From Priapulus caudatus (taxonomy: Eukaryota; Priapulida; Priapulimorpha; Priapulimorphida; Priapulidae): a DNA stretch of 30,064 nt. The stretch is from NCBI RefSeq assembly GCF_000485595.1, contig NW_014577153.1, positions 39,164 through 69,227 of the forward strand, read 5' to 3'. Both the position numbers and the translations under genes were made by a program. Below are positions 1 through 10,042 of this stretch, in pieces (position 1 is the first letter of the stretch; each line of letters starts with the position of its first letter). The notes under the pieces were generated by a model. That model ran no database searches and had not been told where the DNA came from. It saw nothing but the letters and a program-made list of their open reading frames with translations.

Positions 1-532
1 CATGGGGGCAGCCCATTACGCATGTGAACTGGCACTATTCTAATCATAATTATTGCCTGGCAACCTGCAATGCAGATGTGTTAACTGAGCTTAACTCACA
101 GCTGAGCGAAATTCTCGCCTGCCTGAATATACTTGGATTTCAGCAACTCAATGGAGTGAGGTTATCACGCACGAAGGGTGATGCCATCTTTGATTATTGA
201 TGACACTTGCACGCGCCATCTCGCGGCAACTGCTTTTGCTATTAGAGCCCCCTCCCCCCACTCTCCCCCACCACCACCACTACGCTCGCACATGTTAATA
301 TAGCGAAGTCATTAAAGTTACACAGCTGTATCTTTATTACTGTACTACCGGTATAGCAAAGCCTAGCTATCATAGATTTTAGATCTGTATTAGTAGTATC
401 CTAGATATATATGCTCTGAGCGCGAAAGCGGTGGCGGGAGGGCGCACTTGATTCGGTTGCCAGTGAGTTTATCAGAAGAATACCCGGCTACAGTACACGT
501 CAGTTGAGCGCTGTCGCTCTGCGGCACTTGTT
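1..532 (+). mobile_element. R1 dispersed repeat, copy A (left part outside window)
   Basis: This stretch matches the right part of the repeat at 5775-8125 (same strand) and of its inverted copies at 24481-25749 and 29895-30064. Shared landmarks are the run CATGGGGGCAGCCCATTACG near base 1, an ATATATGCTCTGAGCGCGAA block near 405-426, and the end GCGGCACTTGTT at 521-532. The similarity to the two inverted copies stops at 532, which fixes this end of the element. Near the end, GAGCG-CTGT-CGCTC can form a small hairpin. No coding sequence is visible. The class is unresolved because the two ends seen in full copies are not inverted repeats of each other. Confidence 0.85.
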
Positions 533-705
533 AATGTTTCAGAACAGCATTGGCTGGCAGACTATGTGTGCATGTTTAGGAAACATTAAGGCAAAGTTAA
601 TGTTATCTCTATTTTATTACTATTAATGTCTAAATTGTAATAAGCATTTGATAAAGGTTGTGAGATGTAAGGTGGGGTGGTTGGTACATTGTAGCTTCTG
701 GACAG

Positions 706-2534
706 CCTACTCAGCCGCCTCCCACGCGACCCCCACCGCCCAGGCCACAGGTGTCTGGTCATCCCCAGCCCTCAGCAGACCATGTGGACCATGACCGTGT
801 GCGCCGTTCCTCACTTGGCACTGGGACCAGAAAGAAGGAGGTAAGGAAGGGGAAGGGGCTTAGGCGTCTCTCGAATGTGTCGATAGCACGTATTCTGCAG
901 GCTTTAAACCTCACCTTAACATTCCACCCAATCATAACCTAATCCGATCCTAAAAGACACCATTTCACCACCAATTTTCGGACCACGTACGTGGAGTGCA
1001 CTAGCCTCGTGTAACAACATCAACAAGCGCATTCGACGGTGCTCGTCGGCGCCGCTCGTATCCTTGCACCTGGTGTCGGTAGACTAGACTAACCAGTCGC
1101 GAATCTCTGCATGTGGGTTGCTGGTGTACGGTGGCGTGTGCGTCGTTTAACTCGACAGGCGAGGCAGCGCTCACAGAAGCCGTCGGCGCGCCACTCGGCC
1201 ACTGTCGCCAGCGAGCGGGAGGAGAAGAAGCCGCCGCGCTCGCGCGAGGGCTCGCCGCGACCTCCCCCCGACCCCGCCGACGAGATGATCCCGCTCGAGG
1301 ACTTCTCCAAGAAGCGGCGGCACAAGAGCGACGCGTCCGCGCAGCGCGAGCCGCGGCCGCGCCACCACTCCAGCTCGGACGAGGGCGCCACCGCGCGACG
1401 CACCTCCTCCGCCAGCCCGCATGTGCGCCGCCTGAGCGGCCCTCTGCAGCGCCCCCTACTGTTGGCGCACAGCATTCACGGCAGCCCTCTGGCACACTCC
1501 TCACACGGTTCTAGACCACGTCTGGTGCGGCAGGTGAGGCGAGGCCGCGTGCGTGTAAGCCGCCATCTTTGGAAATTCTACTAACAGCATTGTTATGACT
1601 AACAGTATTTTATTGACTAACCATTTAACAACTTATTAACACTGGTATCCGATCCAAAGAATCACACCAAATCCTAAATTGCATGACGGCTTGTACTGGA
1701 GTAAATGTTACACAATCCTAGTTTAATTGTTTTAATAAAAAAAAAGATGAATATTGAATCACAGTTAGTGTAATTTTGATAGGATAATCAGACAGCAGCA
1801 AATGTGAAATTTTTTAATTTTGGTTTAATAAGCTACTATTAGTTTTATTATATTTGATGTTGATTTTCGATAAATATCTACTAGCATTATTGTTGGTGGC
1901 AGATAAAACAACAGGCAGCACGTCTATATAATCACATTTTAGTTATCAAAGGGCTGTAGAAGAAAAGACGTGTCACTGAGATATGTTATGTTGTTTCTTG
2001 AATGATGCGATTCATGGTCGTTTATCACAGGACTCCGGAGTGAGACCATGCTCCTCCGAGGCCAAGGCAAAACAGCGCAAGGAGAAGAAGTCGCGGAGCC
2101 GTGAACATTCTGGCACCGAGCCAAAGTCGCTAACACCCGCAAAGGTGGCGCCAGTGTCACTGACGGACTCCGTCGAAGACCTAAAGATATCCACTAAGAT
2201 TCTCCCACCGGCGAACACGCAACACATACGCCACCTGGTGACCGACTCGTCGAGCGAAGATGACGGGACGACGGAGACTTCGTTTACCGAGGTGACGGCA
2301 GACAAGCGAACAGCCAGCAGCGACCTGTTTGAGAGCAGTGACCAGCAGCCAGCAGAGGGCGTGGCCGATGTTGATGGCGAGATCACAAAGCTCGCGCAGA
2401 TGGTGACGCAGCAGTTCAGCACAGACGACGACAATCCAACGCTCGAGGAGGCAGCCTCACCGCAAAAAGTTCCCGGTGCGGTCGAACACTTGTGATCGCA
2501 GCAGTCGTCTGCGTCAACCAAGGGCCGGATTAAG
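706..2534 (+). CDS. gene X copy 1: basic, Pro/Ser-rich disordered protein, internal exons
   Basis: I do not recognise this protein. Three exons with consensus splice sites all join in phase 0: 706-840 (donor GAG|gtaagg), 1159-1533 (acceptor CGACAG, donor CAG|gtgagg) and 2031-2534 (acceptor TTATCACAG, donor AAG|gtaagc). Exon 1 encodes a proline-rich stretch (PTQPPPTRPPPPRP, SH3-ligand-like). Exon 2 is Arg/Ser-rich and includes DEMIPLEDFSKKRRH. Exon 3 starts basic (KQRKEKKSRSRE) and becomes acidic and Ser/Thr-rich (DSSSEDDGTTE). No folded domain is evident. In exon 3 a TGA at 2493-2495 interrupts the frame, yet 13 further open codons lead to a strong donor. Either the protein ends at 2492, or the stop is an error, a null allele or read through. 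A phase-matched following exon is at 5592-5718. The start codon lies upstream or outside the window. High GC in exon 2 makes antisense open frames that I regard as shadows. Confidence 0.6.
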
Positions 2535-3342
2535 GTAAGCTGAACGTTTGGCATGATGTCTCAACTCGCGCTTGCGTTGCTTACCGTTTTTGTAGTAACA
2601 TCACTTACATGTTGTGGTAAGATTCGTTTTATAAATCTCTTGCAGGTATAATGTATTGCGCATTTGAAATAGTGCGCGTGTCGTATAGTCAAGTGTGGTT
2701 CTTGATGTCGCCGCTCCAAACGTATGGAGTGAGCGTTAGAGTTCTAAGCCTTGCGTTGACTATTGTTCCTTGCGGTGTGTTGTTCGTAACCCGTCGGTTT
2801 GTTTCGTGCTAACTGAACAGCTACTTGGAGAGTCAGTGTACAGAGCAAAAGTCCGAAGCTGGTGTTAACACACTAGAGGTTTATTTTATGTATGGACACT
2901 TCATTATATATTCACACACTCTACTTATATATGCACACATACAAAAGTGCATAAAGTCTGCAAGCTGAACACTGCTAAAAGCTACACGTCAACGTTCATC
3001 GCATTCATACGTATTGGTATGTCTGTCGTCAAGTCGTCACTACTAGAATAGCTACACGTGCACGTGTCACAACTAAAACCAAGAACTGATCATTTCGGGG
3101 CGCGCTCTGGTATTTATATGGTCGCGCAAAGTGACTTCGTCATAGGGGCGCCACTGGCTACATTGCCTCTAAAAACTCTGTGCGCCTACACCAGAGGTCA
3201 GCACTCTGCAGTGTTGCGCCCAAAACTTCATACGTTTACACTTTAATTTCCACACCAGAGGTCACCACCTAACTACAAATGCTCTAAAACTGCCGGCCTT
3301 CCAGGCCCTAACCGCTACATGTCAACATTTTTACCAAGTCAC
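2535..3342. other. intron-like DNA, no gene recognised
   Basis: No open frame with splice sites or recognisable homology was found. The stretch contains phrases such as CACCAGAGGTCA (twice, near 3190 and 3253) and GCTACACGT (three times), suggesting a degraded repeat, but no terminal repeats or target duplications could be paired. Confidence 0.5.
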
Positions 3343-3351
3343 GTAGAAGGC

Positions 3352-3597
3352 ACATGCGGCTAGCGACAGGGCGTCATCCCTATGTTACGGATGCGCGATT
3401 CACCCTAGCGGCGAGTTATGGAACTAAAACCATGTACAAGTACATTTGATAAACATGAATTTTACATTTTACCCTAACCCTAACCCTAACCCTAACCCTA
3501 ACCCTAACCCTAACCCTAACCCTAACCCTAACCCCTAACCCTAACCCTAATCGCGCATGCGTAACATAGGGATGACGCCCTGTCGCTAGCCGCATTT
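3352..3597. mobile_element. Mutator-like MITE with internal telomeric repeats
   Basis: A 246-bp element with terminal inverted repeats of about 47 bp. The left arm begins ACATGCGGCTAGCGACAGGG and the right arm reads, on the other strand, AAATGCGGCTAGCGACAGGG; the arms continue to match through ATCCCTATGTTACG and ATGCGCGATT. It is flanked by the direct repeat GTAGAAGGC (3343-3351 and 3598-3606). A 9-bp target duplication with long inverted repeats is typical of Mutator-like elements; this class call is an inference. The interior holds about 75 bp of unrelated sequence, then a CCCTAA array that directly abuts the right arm. No transposase is present. Confidence 0.8.
3471..3549. repeat. interstitial (ACCCTA)13 telomere-type array
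   Basis: Thirteen consecutive hexamers of the vertebrate-type telomere repeat, with one 7-mer (ACCCCTA at 3531-3537). The array is wholly inside the inverted-repeat element at 3352-3597 and flanked by ordinary sequence, so it is not a chromosome end. It produces a meaningless Val-Arg repeat frame on the minus strand. Confidence 0.95.
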
Positions 3598-3650
3598 GTA
3601 GAAGGCTGATAGGCATTATTATCTATCTCGTAACGTCCATCTTCACACCA

Positions 3651-3973
3651 CGAATGTCAAGAATAGTCACGAATTCAATTTTAATCGTACCTGATTCGTA
3701 GATGCATTTGGCATATTCTTAACTGATTCGTAACTGATTCCTAACGTTCGTGCAGTATTCGTAATCGATTCTTGTAAATCGTAGTGAATTCTGGACAATA
3801 TTTGAGCGATTCGAGCTGAATCCCACGAATATTCGTAACTCTATCGTACCTGTATCGTAACAGAATCGTAGAGCGTCACGATTTGAACAAGAAGTTTGCA
3901 AAATACCACGAATCCTCACGAATCCTAAAATTTATCAATTCGTGGCGATTCTTAGGATTCGTGGTCTGTGTGG
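3651..3973. mobile_element. MITE-like inverted-repeat element rich in CACGAAT motifs
   Basis: The ends are imperfect inverted repeats of about 35 bp: the left end has CCACGAATGTCAAGAATAG then CACGAATTC, and the right end read in reverse has CCACGAATCCTAAGAATCG then CACGAATTG. The interior repeats short ATTCGTA/TACGAAT motifs in both orientations. No open frame and no clear target duplication. Class unknown. Confidence 0.6.
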
Positions 3974-4322
3974 AATAGAGGTATTACACATTTTATTAAG
4001 GATACAGTCAGGGTTACTGACAGGTACCTCTGTAAAGAGCATTGCAACATAACTGCTCATCAATTTCAATCAAACTCATATCTATTTCATAAAAGAGATG
4101 TCCCTCTACGCTCTCGATGAAAATAATCAAAAAAACCTCATCGCTAATTACGTGACGGCAAAAATTTTGAATTGATATAAAAATAGGCTTTTTTTTCTTA
4201 TTTCTCAGAAACAGCAACGAGTTGGGATCTAAACTTTTAGTCATAAATTGTTCATAGTATGAACGAAAACAACAACTTGAACAAGGCGAGCCGCATACGT
4301 ACTCAGCCAATAGAAAAAAAGC

Positions 4323-5064
4323 ATGATGAAGTTTAATTACAGCACCAAGGTTAAAGCCCTTGTTAATCGGCCAATCACGCGGTCAAGTAATGCTGTTCCT
4401 GCAGCTAATGACGAGCCAGACCTAAACTCTCCGGAGCGGCTGAGCTCCGATCGTCAACGACAGAAGATTGGCCTCTCCAGACCTAACCAGTCTTATAAAA
4501 TGGCTACACTCAACTGTAGAACTCTACGCTCCGCATCTTCTCACGCTGAGCTCAACAAACTCATGAATGACTATTCTATATCTGTAACCTGCTTCCAAGA
4601 ACATCGTTTTGTACATTCTGACTCCGATCCGGAAATAGTTGCTCACGATCTTGGCCAGGTAACTCTCTTCACTGCATCTGCCGTTCGAAATGACTGTGGT
4701 GCCTCCATTCGTAGGGTGGGCATGTCTATAGATTCGAAACTGCTATCTTTGCTTCTCTCAGTTAAGAAGTTAGATGAGCGAATCGTCTCTGCCACGTTTA
4801 AGGGGAATCCCAAAACAGTAATAACTTGCCTGTTACTCACCGCACAACAGCATGCCAGATGATGTCGTTAATGACTTCTATTCAAAACTAAGCAACGCAG
4901 TTGAAGACATTCCGCTACACTCAATGGTCATCATCGGAGGCGACATGAACGCTCAAATCTCAAAAGGTTTCTCATTGCATGATACATCAAATCGCAACGG
5001 CCTGATGTACACAAACGCGCGTAGCTGGTACAGCGTTTCTGATTTGGTGGCACGCTGTATATAG
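4323..5064 (+). pseudogene. LINE-type endonuclease (EEP) fragment, frameshifted, no RT
   Basis: The frame at 4323-4862 contains MATLNCRTLRS and CFQEHR, which fit the N-terminal catalytic Asn and Glu motifs of the exonuclease-endonuclease-phosphatase domain of non-LTR retrotransposons. The frame at 4852-5064 contains MVIIGGDMNA, the GDxNA catalytic motif. They are joined by a one-base frameshift near 4825-4840, where the YSPHN motif typical of these enzymes sits in the second frame. The usual C-terminal SDH motif and the whole reverse transcriptase are missing; similarity fades about 5030. This is a decayed remnant, unusual for a LINE in keeping the 5' rather than the 3' part. Clade not determined. 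Confidence 0.75.
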
Positions 5065-5591
5065 GATGCGCGCGCTCATGACGTCACTATTTAAAGCGCG
5101 TTCCAGGGTTTGCATATGCCACGTAAGCGTATATAGGGATTTTGAACTGTTTGGGAGGCTACATACATAATATCTACATTTACATAGCTGCCCATGGGCG
5201 CCATCTATCAAATAAAATGAGTATTGAAATTTCGACCGAATATCACCTACCCACCCTGAATGTATCCTTAACCAGTAAAAAGAATACTTGTGATGTACGA
5301 GTGGCAATGTGGCAAGCAAGTGAAGCATGTGAAGTGAGGATATAGCTTCTTTCTTGTTTTTGTCATGTTTAAAGTTGTTTTCGTTGTCCCACACACTTGC
5401 TCTTCGGTTGCCAATGTTTTGTCCAAAATTCTATGTGCATTCAATCTGTATACTACACACGCGCTTCCCTATTTAAATGTTCCTACATTAGTTGTGGTAC
5501 AGATGCTATGCACGGGATGTTAAGTGTGTTACTATAATTAGGGCTCCCCTACTACCAACTATACCTACCCCCTCCCCTACTATATTTCCAG
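5065..5591. other. non-coding, no feature recognised
   Basis: AT-rich sequence between the endonuclease fragment and the candidate gene X exon. Short open frames here lack splice sites and homology. Confidence 0.4.
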
Positions 5592-5718
5592 GCTCGGATG
5601 TGTAAGATGCAGTGCATAGCCAGGCTGCTTGAGCTACCTGACGCAAAGCAAGCGCATTCCTACAACCAGGCCTCACATGCAGGAACTTCCCGCAGCAGGC
5701 GGTCTTTACAACAGTCTG
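5592..5718 (+). CDS. candidate further exon of gene X
   Basis: An open stretch of 42 codons plus one base lies between an acceptor (ATTTCCAG) and a consensus donor (CTG|gtgagt). Only one frame is open; it contains MCKMQCIARLLELPDAKQ followed by a Ser/Arg/Gln-rich stretch. It begins in phase 0, the phase in which the exon ending at 2534 stops, so it is a natural continuation of gene X across a 3 kb intron filled with transposon remnants. If the donor is not used, the frame closes about ten codons later, making this a possible terminal exon. No following exon in phase 1 was recognised before UBFD1. Family unknown. Confidence 0.45.
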
Positions 5719-6499
5719 GTGAGTGTTGTATAATGAACATCAGTTAACATAAGTAACCCATTGGAAACCACTTAATTTTTAGCTCATCTGACATAGTCAG
5801 ATGCAGCTTGTAGAATCGCATGTGCGTGCGTCCGTGCATCAACAGTTGGGCACAAATCTAAACGGCTCGACGTACGGATTTGAAAGTCGGGACGTAGGGG
5901 GGTAATCCGAAAACGAGTTGGGATGTCGAAGCTGGGGGTCAAAGGTCAAGAGGTCTAAAAGAAGGGGGAACATTCCATCCTTAACTTAAGGTATAGGGAG
6001 GAAATGCAGAATTGCGGCACAAATCTAGACGGCTCGACCTAGGCTCGTGATAGTTGGTGGATAGCATCATGGTAGGAAAAGCCATCACTGTGCCGAAATT
6101 GGAGGTCACAGGTCATTGGTCAATGGGGCACAGGGATGATTTTAGACATTTTCTGAGGACATGGTCTGACGGAGCGATTGAAAAACTTTTTTGTTTCAGC
6201 GGTGACCTACCATTTTTATGGCTTTATTGAAAGGACCATAAAATGTACTTTCCGCTGACATGCGAAGAGGATAGGTCGGATAACCTTTTGACCCTCAAGA
6301 GGAGGGTTAAACATGGATTTGTTGACTGTTAACAAAGGACAGAACTGCTTTTGCTATTGTGGATGTGAGGCTACAGTTGCACAGTTCAATTGCACAGGCA
6401 AATGTTTGTTGAACAAGGTTTACGCTCCTTAAATCATATTATTTTCTAGAGCAGTCTGTATGCTCGCGTGGGTAGGCAAAAACATGGGGGCAGCCCATT

Positions 6500-7618
6500 C
6501 AGGCTTTCCAGCAGTCCTTGACAACATTTTAGGGCTAATTTTAGGGAGAAATTCAGGTTTTTTTAGGGCTATTTTAGGAATTTTTAGGGATGAATCGAAA
6601 CATTTTAGGGATAAAATAAGTCACTTACCTTTCATAAACATCAACGTATTAACTTACAGATACAGTTTTATGTGGTATGTGTCCAGTCTACCAGCTATTC
6701 CTATCCTCCAAGTCCTCGATACGACTGTACATCATCAAGTTTCATGCAAATTAGGCATGTCTTGTACATCCAGCCAGGAACAGGGTCGTATAATCAGACA
6801 CTGAAGCTTAGGAATTACTGGTGGACTGAGAGTCACAATACTTACTCTGTATAAAGATAACTAGAAAACATCCATTAGCAGGGTCTCCAACCCTGTGAAC
6901 TCAAAATGCAGAATGTTCCCGCGGTGATCAGTAACTAGTGGCGTATTCCGAAATTGATGGACAGGGGGGGCGAAATGTACCTTGGCTGCCGCAGGCAGGC
7001 CCGCGTGCCGTAGGCATGCCAGTGATAGGGGGGTCTGACATGCCCCCCCAGAAAATTTTGAAATATTTAAGCCATTTTCCTGCAATCTGAGGCATACTGT
7101 GGGCCATATTCTCATGTCTGATAACACAATCTCAACCCTAGACTCAACCCTACAACCTTGTCTGATTAGCAGACAAACTACGTGACACCTTGCGGACAGC
7201 GCCTGTCTGACTAGGCTATTCCATTTACCGTAGACATGCCAGATACAAAATGCCTGAAAAAAACAATGTGTCCAAGCAAACAATGCGACCAATCAGTGCA
7301 AATTTTGTACAGTGCAACTGAAATGAGGAATATAACCTTGCCGCTGCAGAATGCGGAAATTAAGCCTAGAAATCGTAATGATTCCGCAGAATGAGGAATG
7401 GTTGGAGACCCTGCATTAGACATAATTACAAACCAAAAGTTCATCATCTCATCACCAAAAACTCCAAACATATCTGTGAATTTTTTTTTATAGGAATTTG
7501 AATAAAATTTTAGCCTTTTTTTAGGAATTGCATACATTTTAAAAGTTTTTTTAGGAATTTTAGGGCGAGCTCAAAATTTTAGGAATTTTTAGGAATTTTA
7601 GGGCCGCTGGAAAGCCTG
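6500..7618. mobile_element. inverted-repeat element inserted in R1 (hAT-like, outer)
   Basis: The ends are inverted repeats (CAGGCTTTCCAGC at 6500 and GCTGGAAAGCCTG ending at 7618). The target CCCATT is duplicated at 6494-6499 and 7619-7624, and the uninterrupted target is seen in copy A at 13-18. Both subterminal zones carry the repeated direct motif TTTTAGGG/TTTTAGGAA. No transposase frame is visible. CAGG ends resemble hAT elements, but hAT elements usually duplicate 8 bp, so the class is tentative. Confidence 0.8.
6879..7413. mobile_element. inverted-repeat element nested in outer element (hAT-like)
   Basis: A 535-bp unit bounded by CAGGGTCTCCAACC at 6879 and GGTTGGAGACCCTG ending at 7413, flanked by the direct repeat CATTAG (6873-6878 and 7414-7419). 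CAGGGTCTCCAACC is a typical hAT terminal sequence. Internal sequence includes G-rich stretches and no transposase frame. It lies wholly within the element at 6500-7618, so it inserted later. Confidence 0.75.
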
Positions 7619-8283
7619 CCCATTACGCGTGCATGGGGGTGAACTGGCACTATTCTAATCATAATTATTGCCTGGCAACCTGCAATGCAGATTTAACTCA
7701 CAGCTGAGCGAAATCCGCTCTGCCCTGGAATACTTGGATTTCAGCACTCATGAGTAGTTATCACCACAACAAGGGTGAGCATCTTGATTTTGATACACTT
7801 GCACTCCCATCCGCGGCAACTGGCTTTGCTATAGCGCCCCCTCCCGCCACCATCTCCAACACACCAACCAACTACGCCGCGCTCGACCAAAATATCCATG
7901 ATAACATGTTTATTAAGCGAAGCATAGATTACACAGCTGTATCTATTACTGCGTACTACCGGTATAGCAAAAAGCTACTATCATAGATCTGTATATCTTA
8001 ATTAGTAGTATCCACGATATATATGCTGGATTATATGGCGGAGTCGCTACGTGATTCGTTGCCATATTAGCAGAGAAACCCCGCTACAGTAAACTCAGTT
8101 AGTCTGCTGTCGCCTGCGCATCTTTAATGTCAGAACAAACATGCTGTCAAGACAATGTGCATTTTAGGAAACTTAACAAAGTAATTTATCTCATTTTATA
8201 CTCATAATTTCAAATGAATAACATTTTGCATAAAAGGTGTGAGATGTATGGGCTGGTTGGTAACATCTGTGACTTCTGAACAG

Positions 8284-10042
8284 CCTACTCAGCCGCCTAC
8301 CCACGCGACCCCCACCGCCCAACCACAGGTCATGGGTCATCCCCACCCTCGCAGACCCATTGCATCAGATCTTTGCGCCGTTCCTCATGGACTGGGGACC
8401 AGCAAAGAAGAGGTAAGAAAGAAGGGCTTAGCTCACTCGCAATGTGTCCGATAGCACTATTCTGTCAAGCTTAACCCCGCAACCTAACCATTCCACCAAT
8501 CATACCTACCGATCCTAAAAACACCATTTCACCACCAACTTGATTGCGACCACGCTACTATGCATAAGCATCGTGTAACAACATCTATATCTATATCTCT
8601 ATCTATCGCGCTCGTCGGTCCCTGCTCGAGTACCTTGCACCTGGTGTCGTAGACCCAACTAACCAGTCGCGAATCTCCTCATGTGTGCAATGGTGTACGT
8701 GGCAGGTGCGCGTCGTTTACTCGACAGGCAGGCAGTCGCTCGACAAGAACCCGTCCGGCGCGCCACTCGCACCGTCGCCCAGCGAGGGGAGGAGAAAAGC
8801 GCCGCGCTCGCGCGAAGGCTCGCCGCGACCTCCCCCCGAAGCCGCCGCACGAGATGATCCGCGCCGAAGACTTCTCCAAGAATCGGCGGCACACACCAGA
8901 GTTACGCTCGCCGCAGCGCGAGCCACTCCGGCCACCACTCACTCAAGACGAGGCGCCATCCGCGCAGACACTCTCTCTCGCCAGCACCCCGCCATCGCCG
9001 CTCTGACGTCCCTCTGCAAAGCCCCCCTACTGTTTCGGCAACAGCACATTCGGCAACGGCAGCCCCATCTGGCACACTCCTCCACAGTTCTAGACCACGT
9101 CGGTGCGCAGTGAGTCGAGGCCGGCGTGCTTAACGCCATCTTGAACCTACAACAGCAATGTATGACTAACATTAATTATGACTAACCATTAACACCTATA
9201 ACACGATCCGATCCAAAGAATCTTACACCAATCCAAGTCATGACGGCTATGACCCGGAGTGAAGTTACAAAACCTAATTTAATGGTTAATAAAAGAATAG
9301 ATGAATATTGAATCACACCGTTAGTGTAATTTGATAAGATATTAACAGCACAAATGAGAAAATTTTTTATGTGGTTAATAAGCTCACTATTATTTATCAA
9401 TGATTGATTTTCGATAAATACTAAACTACATTATCTGTGGCAATAAAACGAACCAGGCAAGCACTGCGGAGTCTAAAAACACATATTAGTTACGGAAGGG
9501 CCTGAGAAGAAAAGACGTGTCCACTGAGAGAATCTATTTATCGCTGTATTCTTAGATGCTATTATGCGTTTATCACAGGACCGCCGGAATGAACCCAGCC
9601 CTCCGAGGCCAAGGCAAAACCGCGCAAGAAAGAATCCGCGAGCCGAACATTCTGGCACGGAGCCAAAGTCGCTAAACACCCGCAAAGTGCGCACAGTGTC
9701 ACTTGCGACGGACCTCCGTCGAAGACCCTAAACGAATCTCACTAAGATTCTCCCACCGCGAAACAACCAACACATACGCCACCTGTGACCGACCGTCGAT
9801 CGAAGAGACGGACGACGGAGACCTTCGTTAGCGAGGACGGCAGACAACCAACAAGCCACATGCGACCTTTTGAAGCATGACCAGCAGCCGCAGAGGGCGT
9901 GGCCGATGTTATGCGTGAGATTCACAAAGCCGCCGCAGATGGTGACACGCACGCAGTTCAAGCACGAAGACACCGACAATCCCAACGCTCGAGGAGCAGC
10001 CTCACCTGCCAAAAAGTTCCCGGTAGTCGTCCCGAACACTTT
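8284..10042 (+). pseudogene. gene X copy 2, broken by many small indels
   Basis: This region parallels 706-2494 exon by exon: 8284-8412, about 8728-9109 and from 9579. Acceptors are kept (GAACAG, CGACAG, TTATCACAG) and the first donor is intact, but each exon has several single-base losses or gains that break the frame. An example is CTCGCACCGTCGCC for CTCGGCCACTGTCGCC in the second exon. Introns and the neighbouring R1 copy show the same indel density. A decayed duplicate would be expected to show many substitutions, so the pattern also fits a poorly corrected second haplotype or gap fill. Confidence 0.75.

Larger units (their letters stand above)
5775..8125 (+). mobile_element. R1 dispersed repeat, copy B (interrupted)
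   Basis: Compared with the inverted copy at 24481-25749, the element begins ATTTTTAGCTCATCTG at 5775 and ends about 8125. After removing the 1,119-bp insertion at 6500-7618 and its duplicated target, it is about 1.2 kb, close to copy C (1,269 bp). The left end holds a perfect 8-bp-arm hairpin, CATCTGACATAGTCAGATG. An internal phrase, CACAAATCTA[A/G]ACGGCTCGAC, occurs twice (near 5850 and 6020). No transposase, reverse transcriptase or RepHel frame is present, so it is non-autonomous. The part right of the insertion has many one-base indels relative to copies A, C and D; the left part does not. Confidence 0.85.

Noticed and set aside
1001-1504. Long minus-strand open frames opposite gene X exon 2
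   Set aside because: The region is GC-rich, so stops are rare in all frames. The plus strand has consensus splice sites and phase-matched neighbours; the minus frames do not.
2493-2495. Selenocysteine codon
   Set aside because: A TGA in an open frame is not enough. No SECIS-like structure or selenoprotein context was recognised, and error or a null allele is simpler.
3471-3549. Chromosome end
   Set aside because: Unique sequence and genes continue on both sides, and the array is enclosed by the inverted repeats of a transposable element.
3416-3616. Minus-strand frame with a Val-Arg repeat
   Set aside because: It is a translation of the CCCTAA/TTAGGG array.
4014-4310. Minus-strand open frame of 98 codons
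   Set aside because: It has no recognisable domain and sits in AT-rich DNA beside the LINE remnant with no splice context.
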